A stretch of DNA of 64,000 bases from Arabidopsis thaliana (Eukaryota; Streptophyta; Magnoliopsida; Brassicales; Brassicaceae), in the NCBI RefSeq assembly GCF_000001735.4, contig NC_003070.9:2108001-2172000 (forward strand). Reading direction: 5' to 3'. The position numbers and the translations under genes are program-made. Positions 12,636-22,302 of the stretch are shown here, in pieces. The notes under the pieces are model-generated. The model had not been told where the DNA came from, ran no database searches, and was given only the letters and a program-made list of their open reading frames with translations. Numbering within the stretch: position 1 is the first letter of the stretch; every line of letters begins with the position of its first letter.

Positions 12636-13098
12636 TGTTCTCGTTTTGAGAAGAAGATAGCGACTGGTGAACAAGTTCTGCTGCTGCTGCAGCTTCCTCT
12701 TCTTAGGTCTTGCTTCTCTGTACCCAATGAATCCGATTCCGCCGCAAATGCCTTCTGATGATTTTTCGTTTATTAAAAAATGTAAAAAGTTAGAAGCAGT
12801 GAGTATCTTGCCGTTTTCTCCCTAGGGATATTGAATGTGAGCCGTTTATAGTAAATAAAACGACACGCGTTTCTATTTTTAAAGATGGAAACGGCAAAAA
12901 GTTATGGTTCTTTCTTCCATCGCTTCGTTTTCGCCTCTGTAATCGGAAGAAAATCGAAAAGTGAAAAATTGGAAATTTGAAGTGTTACAAACCTAATTGA
13001 CCTTTCCTGTGTAACCCAATTCGAGAGACGGAATCGGCGAGTGAGAAAGTACTGATTTCTCTAAAAAGCCCAAACATTGCTTGGTTGATTTAGCAACA
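12636..13098. promoter_or_regulatory. Shared divergent promoter (M16 peptidase / TRF-like Myb)
   Basis: Only 463 bases separate the start codons of two genes on opposite strands, so both promoters and leaders must lie here. Both ends are GC-richer leader-like sequence. The middle (12770-12900) is AT-rich and includes ACGACACGCG (12861-12870). No clear TATA box faces either gene. Confidence 0.55.
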
Positions 13099-14914
13099 AT
13101 GGCACTCTCGCAGTGGAAGGAAGCTATACTCGAAGGGATTTTCATGGAGATTGAGGATGGTATTGTGGAAGAGAAGAATCTCGAGCGATTAGAGAATCTT
13201 GTGGAGATTTTACACAAAGAAGGTTCTAAAGTACCCAAATCAGTCACGGAAGCGTATTGTAAAGTAGCTGTGGAGTGCACAGTGAAGTGTCTCGCTTATG
13301 AGAAAGATGCAAAAAAGGCTTACACCGAAGCAATCAAAACGATATGGCTCGGTAGGATTATGCCTTTATGCGATAAGGTTAGTTGTTTGGTTACTCTTGA
13401 CCTCTTGAAATGCTGTCGAAGATTATGGAAGGCCCACACTGACGACAAGGCTTGTAAGACACTGATGGATGAAGATACAAGAGACAAAGCTTTGGTTTGT
13501 TTGAGGAAGGTTGTTTTAGATTTGAATCCCAATCTTGTTTTAGAGAATCTCAACATGGATGAATCGGATGAGATTGAATCTAGTGAAGAATCTGAAGAGA
13601 CAGAATCAATGGTTGAAGCAAGAGAGGGCGTGGGTAATCAGAACAGTCAGGCGTCTGAAGCTATGGAAGAAGACGACCAAGGTCTACACTTTCTCAACTT
13701 TGTTTCTTTCATCTCTATTTACTTTGTTACGATGTGATTGTGCTTTTGTGGATACTGAAAGGGTCTGATGCATTCCTTTTGTTGTAGAGAGCCTCTTAGA
13801 TACTGAACTGGAAAGACCTACTTCTGGAGGGTCAAAAGCTGTATATGTACCCAGTCAATTCAATCCCATTCCATCTGCAGTTGTTGACAGAGCGCTCAGA
13901 AAGCTGAGAGCTAGTAAAATCGAGCTAATGAAAGCTTTAGAAAAAGGAAGACCTTCAAATTTAAACAATGAGACGATTACAGAACAAGAAAACGATGTTG
14001 CTAATCCTTCTGCAACAAACGCTGCACCAAGGCCTAGCTTGATGGAGCCACGTAGCACAGCACACACTTATGAAGTAAATTTGCTTCTTTTTCTAATTGT
14101 TTCATCATATCATTTATGTTTTTTTCTTCAGACTTCCTGTGTTTAAATAGCTAGGTCGATGGAATACCCACCCAATACACACAGATTAACTAAGTTTTCT
14201 CAGCACTATCCCGATTCATTCTTTGATCTTTTCCTATTATTTCATATTGTCTGACCAGCCCGCTGCACTCGGTGGGAATTAGTATTGTGTAGGACTCGCT
14301 GAATTGATTTCTTTGCATGTTCGGTTTCGGAGTTATAGCTGAGTTAATATAATGTGCTTTTCATGCAACTGTATAACATAGGACTTGTTTGTTCAGATGA
14401 GTTTGTTTTTCACATTATTTTTGTTTGTTTGATTAGTGGAATGACTCCATTGATGATTCAGATGGAGAAATGGGCGATGACATTGAAAGGATTAATAAAT
14501 CAAAACGTAAAAGAATTGTCGTGTCTCCTTTGAAAAGAAACCGATGTTCAGAAGGTGCTAGAAGGCCAAAACTTCCTTGGAGTACTGCAGAAACGCTGGC
14601 CGTACTCAAAGGCTATGAAAAGTACTGAAACCTGAAGATTCTCCTAGATGTTAGATGAATATCTTTCATGCATTTCTATTGATTTGATGCATTCTTTTGT
14701 GATTCAGGTATGGTGCAAACTGGAAACGGATCAAAGATGAGAATCCAGTTCTAGTGCGCAGAACTAATGTACACAGCTTCACTTATCTTTCTGTTCTTTA
14801 TTCATTTCTCGGAGTTAATTTTATCTTGTTTCTAATAATAGACACATTCTCTCACAGGGTGATATTAAAGATAAATTTCGAGTTGAGATGAGACGTGAAG
14901 AGCGCCGTCATTGA
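13099..14914 (+). CDS. TRFL7: TRF-like single Myb/SANT-domain protein (TRFL7-like)
   Basis: Five exons join in frame: 13099-13681, 13788-14074, 14437-14621, 14708-14768 and 14858-14914, giving about 390 residues. The N-terminal 160 residues are helical and resemble the TRFL/TBF family N-terminus. A Ser/Glu-rich acidic linker follows, and the protein ends in one Myb repeat: LPWSTAETLAVLKGYEKYG, ANWKRIKDEN, then DIKDKFRVEMR. In telomere-binding TRFL proteins the last helix reads VDLKDKWR. Here it is GDIKDKFR, and the C-terminal Myb extension needed for telomeric DNA binding is missing, because the protein stops about a dozen residues later. DNA binding is therefore possible but telomere binding doubtful (inference). 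The ATG at 13099 is the first in frame. Recognised as At1g06910. Confidence 0.85.
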
Positions 14915-15353
14915 GTAGGTGAGTTAAACATAGTCATAGTCTATAAGGTACAATCGTCACCCTGGTGACCTTTAGAAGAGAATAACAATAAAGTACTGCT
15001 GCATTAGCATCTCAGTTCCCCGAAACTAAAGTGTGTAGAGTAGAAGAGGGGTAATGATATGAACCCTCACAAATAGTGAGCCAAGTTCTAAGAAGCCAAT
15101 AGTTGCTTACACAAGTTAGCTTTGAAGGTAAACTCTACCTGTAGAACTATGAGCGTATGTATAATGCTTCTTAATACAGCATATAAAATACTATCAATGT
15201 TGGTTTTTTACTATGTCAACGAGTCATATTCTGTAGAAGGGAGAAATTGAATATGCAGGAATAATGGATTTTATGATTTCTATATATTTGACCACTGATG
15301 TGATAAATTGATGGGTAAACAAATCAATGCTCACCCATCATGGTAGTCTAACT

Positions 15354-15602
15354 TTATAATGGGTTAGTTGAGCTTAGGAGGGTTGGTGTTTTAATAGCTG
15401 ATGATCTTCTTACTTTCTTTTCGGCATTAAAATCATAATTATATCTCTCGTTGTTCTTAATCTTACGTATAATTGCTCCATCAATTTTCCATTCTTTGCT
15501 TATAGGTATTGGAGTACTGGAGTAGGCATCAGACCTTTTTGTGAGTAGACGAGTACCAACAACTGCTGAACAATGACGTATTGTAAAAAAACTGGGTAAC
15601 AT
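15354..15602 (-). CDS. Possible small protein, unknown, downstream of a duplicated promoter
   Basis: An 82-codon frame begins with ATG at 15600-15602. It is rich in Ser, Lys and Arg and has no recognised domain. It is reported only because it lies in the same orientation as, and about 200 bases downstream of, a copied promoter and leader (15781-15982). That makes transcription plausible. It could equally be a chance frame; weak evidence. Confidence 0.2.
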   Translation of the reverse strand: MLPSFFTIRHCSAVVGTRLLTKRSDAYSSTPIPISKEWKIDGAIIRKIKNNERYNYDFNAEKKVRRSSAIKTPTLLSSTNPL

Positions 15603-15780
15603 TTTGTAGCCTTTTGTCTTTAAGACCCATAGAATAGCGTACGACGATGATTGTCTAGTGAATGGTTTTGTTAAGTAAACTAGGTTCCTTAGTCAAATGT
15701 AGACGAGCAGTTCATTTCGGTTTCATATTATTTTCTATTACGTTTTCTACTGTCTTGGTGTTTCATTTACGCAATGAGTC

Positions 15781-15982
15781 GATATCGATTAGGGTTTCGA
15801 AAAATTTACCTCAGAGATAAGCAGAGTTGTTTGAATCTTGACCTCAATATCGATTAGGGTTTCGAAATCCTTGTTTGAAAGAGAAGAATAAGAATCACAA
15901 CGCCTCAAATATATAGCGTTGATAATGGGGCTTCGCTTTAATGGGCCTACAGTTTGTATTAAACCGGCCTTTCCCGTGCACT
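15781..15982 (-). promoter_or_regulatory. Duplicated promoter/leader block, copy 1 (orphan)
   Basis: This block closely resembles 20168-20322, the promoter and first leader exon of the NYN-like gene. Shared landmarks in order are the splice-donor region AATTTACCT(C/G)AGAGATAAGCAGAG, TTTCGAAATCC, CAAATATATAG, GGCTTCGCTTTAATGGGCCTA (a site II motif) and CGGCCTTTCCCGTGCAC. Read on the minus strand these give site II, then a TATA-like ATATATTTG, then a leader and a GT donor. Copy 1 also carries ATATCGATTAGGGTTTCGAAA twice (15782 and 15847), each containing a telo-box (AAACCCTA on the minus strand). The NYN coding part is not evident below it. Confidence 0.7.
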
Positions 15983-16091
15983 ATATATCAAAATCGAGTT
16001 TGGTGTTTCATCATTTAATGTTTATGTTTTGTGGTTTGATCAATTCCCAAGAAATGTCTGTCCATACCGTACTAAGTACTACCAGTATAAA

Positions 16092-16181
16092 TAGATGGTA
16101 GAGGAGATGGGCATTGGGAAGCAGCAGCAAAACAGTGGTCCTCATCTTCTTCATCACGACAACAAAGAGCCTTTAGGTTCT
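16092..16181 (+). pseudogene. Orphan first-exon-like frame with TATA box
   Basis: A TATAAATAG at 16086 is followed by ATG frames encoding a short Gln/His-rich peptide starting MVEEMGIGKQQQNS and ending KEPLGS. A possible splice donor (CCTTTAG|GTTCT) lies near 16174, followed by a CT-rich tract. No downstream exon is recognisable before OFP4. It looks like the 5' end of a lost gene or an unannotated short transcript. Low confidence. Confidence 0.25.
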
Positions 16182-16853
16182 TAAAACTCTCTCTCTGCTT
16201 TTCCTCTTTAACCATATACTCTTCTGTGTCAGTGTTAGTTTCTCTCTCTAGCGATTTATGTTATTCAGGCTCCATTTTCATGTTTCCTGCTTCATTACTC
16301 ATTAGGACTGGAACCCATTTCTACTCCGTACTTGATGGGTTTCTGACTTGTCTCCGTGTGGCTTCTTGTCACTACACTTTTGGCCTTTTCTTGACTCTTT
16401 TTTTTTTCTTTTGACATTTTCGCTCTTGTTACATAAGTCGTTACCATGACTAAACTCCATCAATCCTAATCTAATCCAAGGTTTATCACTACATGAAACT
16501 AATATAATAAAACTCTTTGGATTTGTATATTGTTTCTGAAAATATCACATAAACATTTAGCAGCACATACTGTTTCACATTTTAATTCTAAAATTGAATT
16601 ATTATCATCCATGAGGCATGTATTGAATAAGTATGTTTTAGTTACTGATTTTTAAATTACTGAATAAGTATGTTCTATTACCTTCACAAACCATAACCAG
16701 AGACGAAAAGGAAGCGAGTGATTTATATGTCTTTATCACGTTATTCAGACAACACAAAAACTGGTCTTGCAAAGAAAATCTCCACGGCTACATCAAACTC
16801 TTTAAAAGAACTACAATTAACCAGAGATTTAAAGCTTTTGATCATAGTTCATT

Positions 16854-17801
16854 CTACTTCGATGCAAATGTAGAGTTTATGACTTCAAGCCAGACTTGAA
16901 CGAAAACCTTGATAATGAGATCATGATACTCCTTGGGATTCAAGGTAAGGTAACATACTAGAAGATCCTCCATGTCGTTAGAGGTTCTGATGTTGTTCTC
17001 TGCTATCATCTCCACCATTGATTCTCTGAAATCCTTGCTCGGATCGATAGAACTCTTGATTACTGCAAAACTGTCAAGAATTTGTTTGTTCTGTGATCTT
17101 GATTTGCTTCTACGAGGCGAGACTTGAATTCTAGGAGATCTCGCTCTGAGCTTTATCCTTGGAGATTTAGCTGATGATCTTCTTCCACTAGAAACTAATG
17201 TTTTCTGATGTTTCTTCTTGGTTCGACATGCATCTTCCTCTTCATCTTCTTTCTCTTTACTGACCTTCACAGAGAGATGATGAGGTATATGTGTTTCCTT
17301 GGTTCGGTTACTTGCACGACAGGCTTTCTCCGTTGAATCAAACTTCGTGATCTCTTTGAAAGTTTTCTTCTTGAAATCTCTATTATTCATGTCGATGATA
17401 ATATCATCTTCAGAAGAAATGACTTTCAAGTTGGAAGAGGCAGAGAGAGAATCATGGCTTTGATGAAATGTTTTGTTAAAACCTGCAGATACAATAGAAG
17501 AGGAAGGAGGAGAAGGCTTGTAAACAGTCTTTCTTTTGCTCTGTATGTTGTGAAGAGAGTTTCTTGGTGAAATTTGAAGGATCCTAGATTCAAAGGATGT
17601 GCGTGAGCGTGACCTATTGAAGAAGTAAGAAGTTGAAGAGTAAGGAAGAGACTTTGACTCAGAGGAAGGTTTTCTCTTCTTGGTAGTGTTTATGGAGTAA
17701 AGAGGAAGAGAATGCTTTTTTCTAGGTTTTGTCATGTTCTTGAGCTTGTGGAACCATTCACTTGGGCTCATAACTGACAATCTTAACTTATAGTTCCTCA
17801 T
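16854..17801 (-). CDS. OFP4: OVATE family protein 4 (transcriptional repressor)
   Basis: A single-exon gene of 315 codons. OFP proteins repress transcription and bind TALE homeodomain partners (KNAT7 and BELL proteins). OFP4 with KNAT7 is linked to secondary wall control (literature memory). The N-terminal 220 residues are basic and Ser/Arg-rich, with nuclear-localisation-like clusters ([13 protein letters not shown]). The C-terminal OVATE domain, about residues 240-310, contains [17 protein letters not shown], the [19 protein letters not shown] core and a terminal [10 protein letters not shown] chose the ATG at 17799-17801 (MRNYKLRLS); the frame extends four codons further but only to TTG. 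Recognised as At1g06920. Confidence 0.94.
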
Positions 17802-18416
17802 CTCTAATTTCAAAAAATAAGTGATCTTCTCAGATAAAAGAGAGAAAAAAAATATGTATAGTTTGCAGAGTTTCTATGTGACAAATAAAAGAGAGAAGAA
17901 AGTGTAGAATTGGGATGTAAAAGGGACAAGACGGAACAAAATTGGGATCCACTTCATAGAATGTCTTTGTTTGTACCAAACTCATTCCGGCTTCTCTCCC
18001 TAACCGAATAACCAAGTTAAACCAAATCAAATCAAATTTAAATAAAATATCCTATCTAAACCGGTGTAATCGAAATAATTGAGGTGTACGTAGATGAGAT
18101 TGAGAATTAAAAGGTTTTATTAGACTTGAAAATTGAGCAACAAAGTGTCCTCAAAAATTGTCTGTCGGTAGTAGGTCGATTGGTGGGTATCAATTAGACT
18201 AAATAGAATATTTCTGGTAAATTGCTTCCAAAACATAATTCGGCGAACGTGACAAAGGGTTTCAACAAAAGAGGTTAAACAAGATTTCAGGTTCATGTCC
18301 AATCTCTTAATATAGCCATAGTCATAGTATATAACAATAATGGTGTAGAAGAAACTGTAGAGAATAATAAAAGACATATTTGCATAAAACTCGGCGTGTC
18401 GTCTCCTTTTCACCAA

Positions 18417-18801
18417 TTAGCTTGTGGTCTCCCTACCTCACACGTGTGTGTTTGACCAAAGCTTTTTTTTTTTGGGTCAACGACTCATATTTGAAGCTAG
18501 GGTTCGACAAACGAGCGGGGTCAGTCACAACCCTAACGACTACTACTGATCCCAGTAAACACCGATATATTTACCCACTCCTCCTACTCATAATGTGACA
18601 ATATCTAGGTCAGATTATAGCTTAAAATTAAATTTGCAAAAAACATTCAAATTAAGGCTCAAGTTCATGGGACTCCACCATCACGACTTCGTGTCAAAGG
18701 AAAAGACGTGAAACCCACGTAACTCGAACCACCCTCCCAAACCTACACATTATACCACAACAACAACAACAAAGAATAAATCAGCTTCGGAAGGATCGAG
18801 A
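18417..18801. promoter_or_regulatory. Promoter region of the OFP17-like gene
   Basis: This AT-rich spacer sits between the divergent OVATE family genes. An ACACGTGTGTG (G-box core CACGTG) lies at 18440-18450. A second ACGTGAAACCCACG-type element lies near 18705-18718. Neither a clear TATA box nor a coding exon is evident. Confidence 0.4.
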
Positions 18802-19398
18802 ATGAGACTGAAGTCAAGTTTGATTAGCTTGAAATCAAAGCTTTCAAAATCATGCAACAGATTCATCTCCTTCTTCCATGCTCGTTTTCGCAATGTCAAT
18901 ACCACACAATCTTCATCATCTTCTTTGTTGTCTCGTCTCTGTTTTCTCAATACTAATAAGGAGCAGAGGATGAGCCAGATCAGACCCAGAAATTCCCCGT
19001 GTAACAACAATTTCTTTTGTAACTATTGTCGATTTTATAGAGTACCTTTGATCTAAATTTTATTCTACAAATATGCCACTGCAGCTAGTCTGATCGATGA
19101 TTCCAAGCTTCTGCATTCAAGAAAGATGTTTCCTTTGGCTATGACGCAAAGGAACAAGAAAGCGAGGACGAGTCAAAGACATATGTTAAAGGAAGATGGT
19201 GTGAAAGAGGCTTGCAGAAGATTCGAGAACTATATGATCCATATGTTCGTTGAAGATGGGAAAATAGATGACTTGATGGACATGGAAGAGCTTCTCTATT
19301 ATTGGAAGAATCTTAATAGTCCAATCTTCATTGATCTTGTGACTAGATTCTATGGAGAGCTCTGCACTGACCTGTTTCCAAGCGACCATGACGATTAA
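18802..19398 (+). CDS. OVATE family protein, OFP17-like
   Basis: Two exons, 18802-19018 and 19085-19398, are joined by a 66-base GTAACT...CTGCAG intron that keeps the frame, giving about 176 residues. The N-terminus is basic and Ser-rich. The C-terminal half matches a shortened OVATE domain: VKEACRRFENYMIHMFVEDG, then LMDMEELLYYWKNLNSP and FIDLVTRFYGELC. The canonical DP-x-DFR block is replaced by ACRRFENYM. It lies head-to-head with OFP4 about 1 kb away. An OFP2/OFP17 pair on chromosome 2 has the same neighbours (recalled), suggesting block duplication. I recall the locus as At1g06923. The splice choice is inferred. Confidence 0.8.
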
Positions 19399-19703
19399 AG
19401 ATCATTGAAATGGGTTTTATAATATATGCATGATAACACAGAGCATTGGATACAGAGTAGCTTTCTCTGTGTTCTGTTTTTTTTTTGTAAGTTGTACAAC
19501 TTCAAGTGACAGGAACTTGATTTTACTACATTAAATCACGGAAATAAAAGATAATAAGAAAAGATTATTAAAGGATGGTACATTTCACATTTCTATTTAC
19601 CAAGATTTCCGGTAAACCCCAGAATTCAAAAGATGAGAAATCTCAAGGTTTGGTTGCTTCTTCCCTCACCAATGGTAGTAGGCATTATTTCTCCGGAAAA
19701 TAA

Positions 19704-20225
19704 TCAAGGGGGAGCCTCGTCGTCTTCATAGGTATTATGTGGACGTGGAATCTTAGAATCAGGGGAGTCAATGAAAAGCGAAACCATGTATGTGGGACCT
19801 GTTTCAGAAACAACTAAGACTTGAGAAAGAGACTGACTCCACTCTCCAGTGGTTTCAAGGAAATCTCGAGGGACCTCTGATAGTACGCCAACGGCAGTGA
19901 TGGTGATAGGGCCAGTGTAGTTAAACTTCCTCAAATTACGTTTTATAGACGGACCTACCCGAAGAGCATCATAGCCATCCGGAACCGGACACCCCTTTAT
20001 CTCCCAATAGACCGATATTGTGGCCACAGCTGCCTCCCTCCATCATTCAAGGCCTTAAAGGTAAGAAAAGAAAAAAACAAATTCAGAATATATATATATA
20101 TATAAGTTGTAGGCTATCTATGCAATTAGTCGATGAATTTGCAAAGAAACATGAAGAGATAAGGAGCAGAGAAATTTACCTGAGAGATAAGCAGAGTCGG
20201 TTCGGTTTCGAAATCCCTGATTGAA
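19704..20225 (-). pseudogene. NYN-like (putative endonuclease / MARF1-type) gene, truncated
   Basis: The frame 19704-20027 reads SVYWEIKGCPVPDGYDALRV, KRNLRKFNYTGPITITAVG and later VPRDFLETTGEW. This matches the first half of the plant NYN family (VWWDIENCxVPxGxDA; YxGPVSIxAYGD; IPxxxQ). The second half, with the DxxLxxDxxxWAxxNP and SGDxDF catalytic blocks, is absent; an unrelated acidic tail follows. In this frame an in-frame stop lies a few codons upstream and no ATG precedes the homology. A leader exon (about 20180-20225) with a good GT donor and a CAG acceptor near 20029 could splice in, but that leader has no ATG either. It is probably a decayed or non-coding member, near At1g06925 by memory. 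Its promoter is duplicated at 15.8 kb. Confidence 0.55.
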
Positions 20226-20322
20226 AGATAAAATTAAATATCAACCCCGCAAATATATAGGGTTGAGAATGGGCTTCGCTTTAATGGGCCTAGATTATTT
20301 TCAATCGGCCTTTCCCGTGCAC
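20168..20322 (-). promoter_or_regulatory. Promoter/leader block of the NYN-like gene, copy 2
   Basis: Reading the minus strand, this holds CGGCCTTTCCC... then a site II element (AGGCCCATTAAAG), then a TATA-like TATATATTTGCG, then a leader ending CTCTCAG|GTAAATT. Site II elements are common in promoters of housekeeping plant genes. The block is repeated at 15781-15982. Confidence 0.65.
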
Positions 20323-20828
20323 CAATTCTAGTGTATTTTTTAAAGTTTTTTTTCTTGTGTGTAGTGATCGTTTATGTTAGTATTTTTTACATCATACAAT
20401 GTCATTGAAAAAACTCTTTCAAAGTCTAATAGGATTGCATGTCTCGGATATATTATTTTTACTTTCTGAAAACTCTTTAAATAATTTTCATAATTATGAG
20501 AAGAAAAAAAAGATTTTTGCAAGTTTAAATTTTTTAAAAAGATTCAGATTTTTTTTTCGTATTTGGACCTTGATTTTACAGGACCGAAACTGAGTAGCAG
20601 CCTAACTTCATGTAGCAAGAAAGCTAGTATTGTGATCTTCTTACTAATTATGCTATTTCTTAAATGTAGTTTTGTAACTTTGTAACGTACGTTGAGAATG
20701 AAATATTAATTAAATGTTATAACTATAACTTATATAATTAAAATGTTAGAAATATGTTTTCTAATACTAAAATAAAAGATATGAGTAGAGAAATCAAACA
20801 ATCACTCACAAAACAGAGTTCTAGGGGT

Positions 20829-20994
20829 AGGATCGACCAAGTGTCTTGGAAGTTATAATTGGATCAGATGATCTGGAACAGGATAATACTCTCAGTGGCT
20901 TCCAAGAAGCAGAGCCCAGAAGCATCACACCTCGAGATTCTACAATATTTTATCAAATTGCTTCTTACTCATTCAAAACTATATAATAAAATAA
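20829..20994 (+). pseudogene. GC-richer coding-like relict, possibly receptor-kinase C-terminus
   Basis: Within AT-rich DNA a stretch of about 160 bases is open in one frame. It reads DRPSVLEVIIGSDDLEQDN and then SGFQEAEPRSITPRDST. The DRPS..EV pattern resembles subdomain XI of plant receptor-like kinases (RPSMxEVVxxL), and the Ser/Thr/Glu-rich sequence after it resembles their tails. There is no upstream kinase sequence. It is probably a fragment left by an old deletion or transposition; this is a tentative reading. Confidence 0.25.
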
Positions 20995-21162
20995 GAACAC
21001 AAACAATTCAAAACTTTTGAATCTGAATCTAAATCTTCTTAGTTCACCCAATAAAGTAAGAAAACAAAAAAAAGAGACTCAAGGCTCTTTCTTTTCATAG
21101 TTCTCTTATAGTATAGTTGAGCAAACCCGGAAAAGAAAAGTCACCTCCTCACAAAGTGTCCA

Positions 21163-21672
21163 ATGCCTCAGCTGGATCGTTCTAGGGTTTCCACGACCAA
21201 ACTGATCCTCTCTGTGGCCGTCGAGGGCGACTACTACGGTGGATCATCAGCCGCCGTTCCCTTCAAATGGGAATCTCAGCCCGGAACTCCAAGACGACTC
21301 TCCAAACGATCCTCCTCTTCCGGTTTCAATTCTGATTCTGATTTCAATTTTCCGGTTTCAGCACCACTAACACCTCCTCCTTCTTACTTCTACGCTTCTC
21401 CATCCTCTACAAAACACGTAAGCCCTAAAAAAACCAACACTCTCTTTAGTTCCTTGCTTTCCAAGAATCGTAGTGTGCCATCTTCTCCGGCTTCTTCTTC
21501 TTCGTCGTCCTCGTCTTCAGTTCCATCTTCTCCATTGAGGACATCTGATTTAAGCAACAGAAGAAGATCAATGTGGTTTGAATCTGGTTCGAGTTTAGAC
21601 TACGGATCGAATAGTGCTAAATCTTCTGGATGTTACGCTTCCCTTGTCAAGGTGTTGCTCAGATCATGTTAA
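21163..21672 (+). CDS. Small Ser/Pro-rich protein of unknown function (WESQPGTP motif)
   Basis: An intronless gene of 169 codons starts at ATG 21163. It contains PFKWESQPGTPRR at about residues 33-45, a motif shared by a family of plant proteins of unknown function. Long Ser-rich and PLTPPPS stretches follow, including nine or ten consecutive Ser near residue 112, and the protein ends in ASLVKVLLRSC. There is no signal peptide or membrane segment. The low-complexity composition suggests a disordered regulatory or scaffold protein, perhaps phosphorylated; that is inference. I recall it as At1g06930. Confidence 0.8.
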   Translation: MPQLDRSRVSTTKLILSVAVEGDYYGGSSAAVPFKWESQPGTPRRLSKRSSSSGFNSDSDFNFPVSAPLTPPPSYFYASPSSTKHVSPKKTNTLFSSLLSKNRSVPSSPASSSSSSSSSVPSSPLRTSDLSNRRRSMWFESGSSLDYGSNSAKSSGCYASLVKVLLRSC

Positions 21673-22302
21673 ATGATTCTGCCTTTTTTCTTATATTTAA
21701 CTCTCTCCTATTTTCTTATTAATTTTCACTTCTTTTTTTTCTTTTTTTGTAATCTTGGAAATAATTTCTAAAAACTATGTTTCATCGATTCATATCATCA
21801 TCTCTATGAATCAATTGATTGGATCATATGGCTTCTATTTTTGTCTTTAAAAGACGTGCTTTTGTATAATTAGAAATTTCGACAAAAACATACTATAACG
21901 AGATCAGATCTAGTATACATGTTGATTGTTGAGTATTGTTCTAGTTGTGTGCAGTCATGTGAGACCACCATAGAATTAACAATTAACTTTCACTTACGGT
22001 GTTACGGTCAAATCATTTCATTAAAAAAAAAGTTCTCAATGATTGAATTAACTGTTATTCTATTTTTTAGGTTCGTTATGCGGGAACACCCGTCACGTGA
22101 CACCACATGAGCACTTCAAAGCTGCGCTCTAAATTGTATAAGGGATACACTTCTCGTTTGCAGATTTTCAAATTAATCATATCAAGTTTATGGTTCTGAT
22201 ACAAAATTTTCACAGACTTTGGTCAAATTTCAAATTCAAAATCATTTTTCCACCCTCGGCCGTAACACAATACATAATAACTCAAGTGATTTCTCCAAAG
22301 AT
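21673..22302. other. Convergent 3' flanks (unknown gene / TIC110)
   Basis: This AT-rich spacer separates two convergent genes. It contains T-rich sequence after 21680 that fits a plant 3'UTR. I see no exon, repeat or RNA gene. Confidence 0.5.

Larger units (their letters stand above)
14915..16853. other. Intergenic region with relict promoter copy and small open frames
   Basis: This 1.9-kb stretch has no confident gene. It holds a minus-strand frame of 82 codons (15354-15602), a degraded copy of the NYN-like gene promoter (15781-15982), an orphan exon-like frame with a TATA box (16092-16181), and the 3' flank of OFP4. The rest is plain AT-rich DNA. Confidence 0.5.

Noticed and set aside
17802-17813. 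Earlier start for OFP4
   Set aside because: The four extra codons begin with TTG. The first ATG gives the expected 315 residues.
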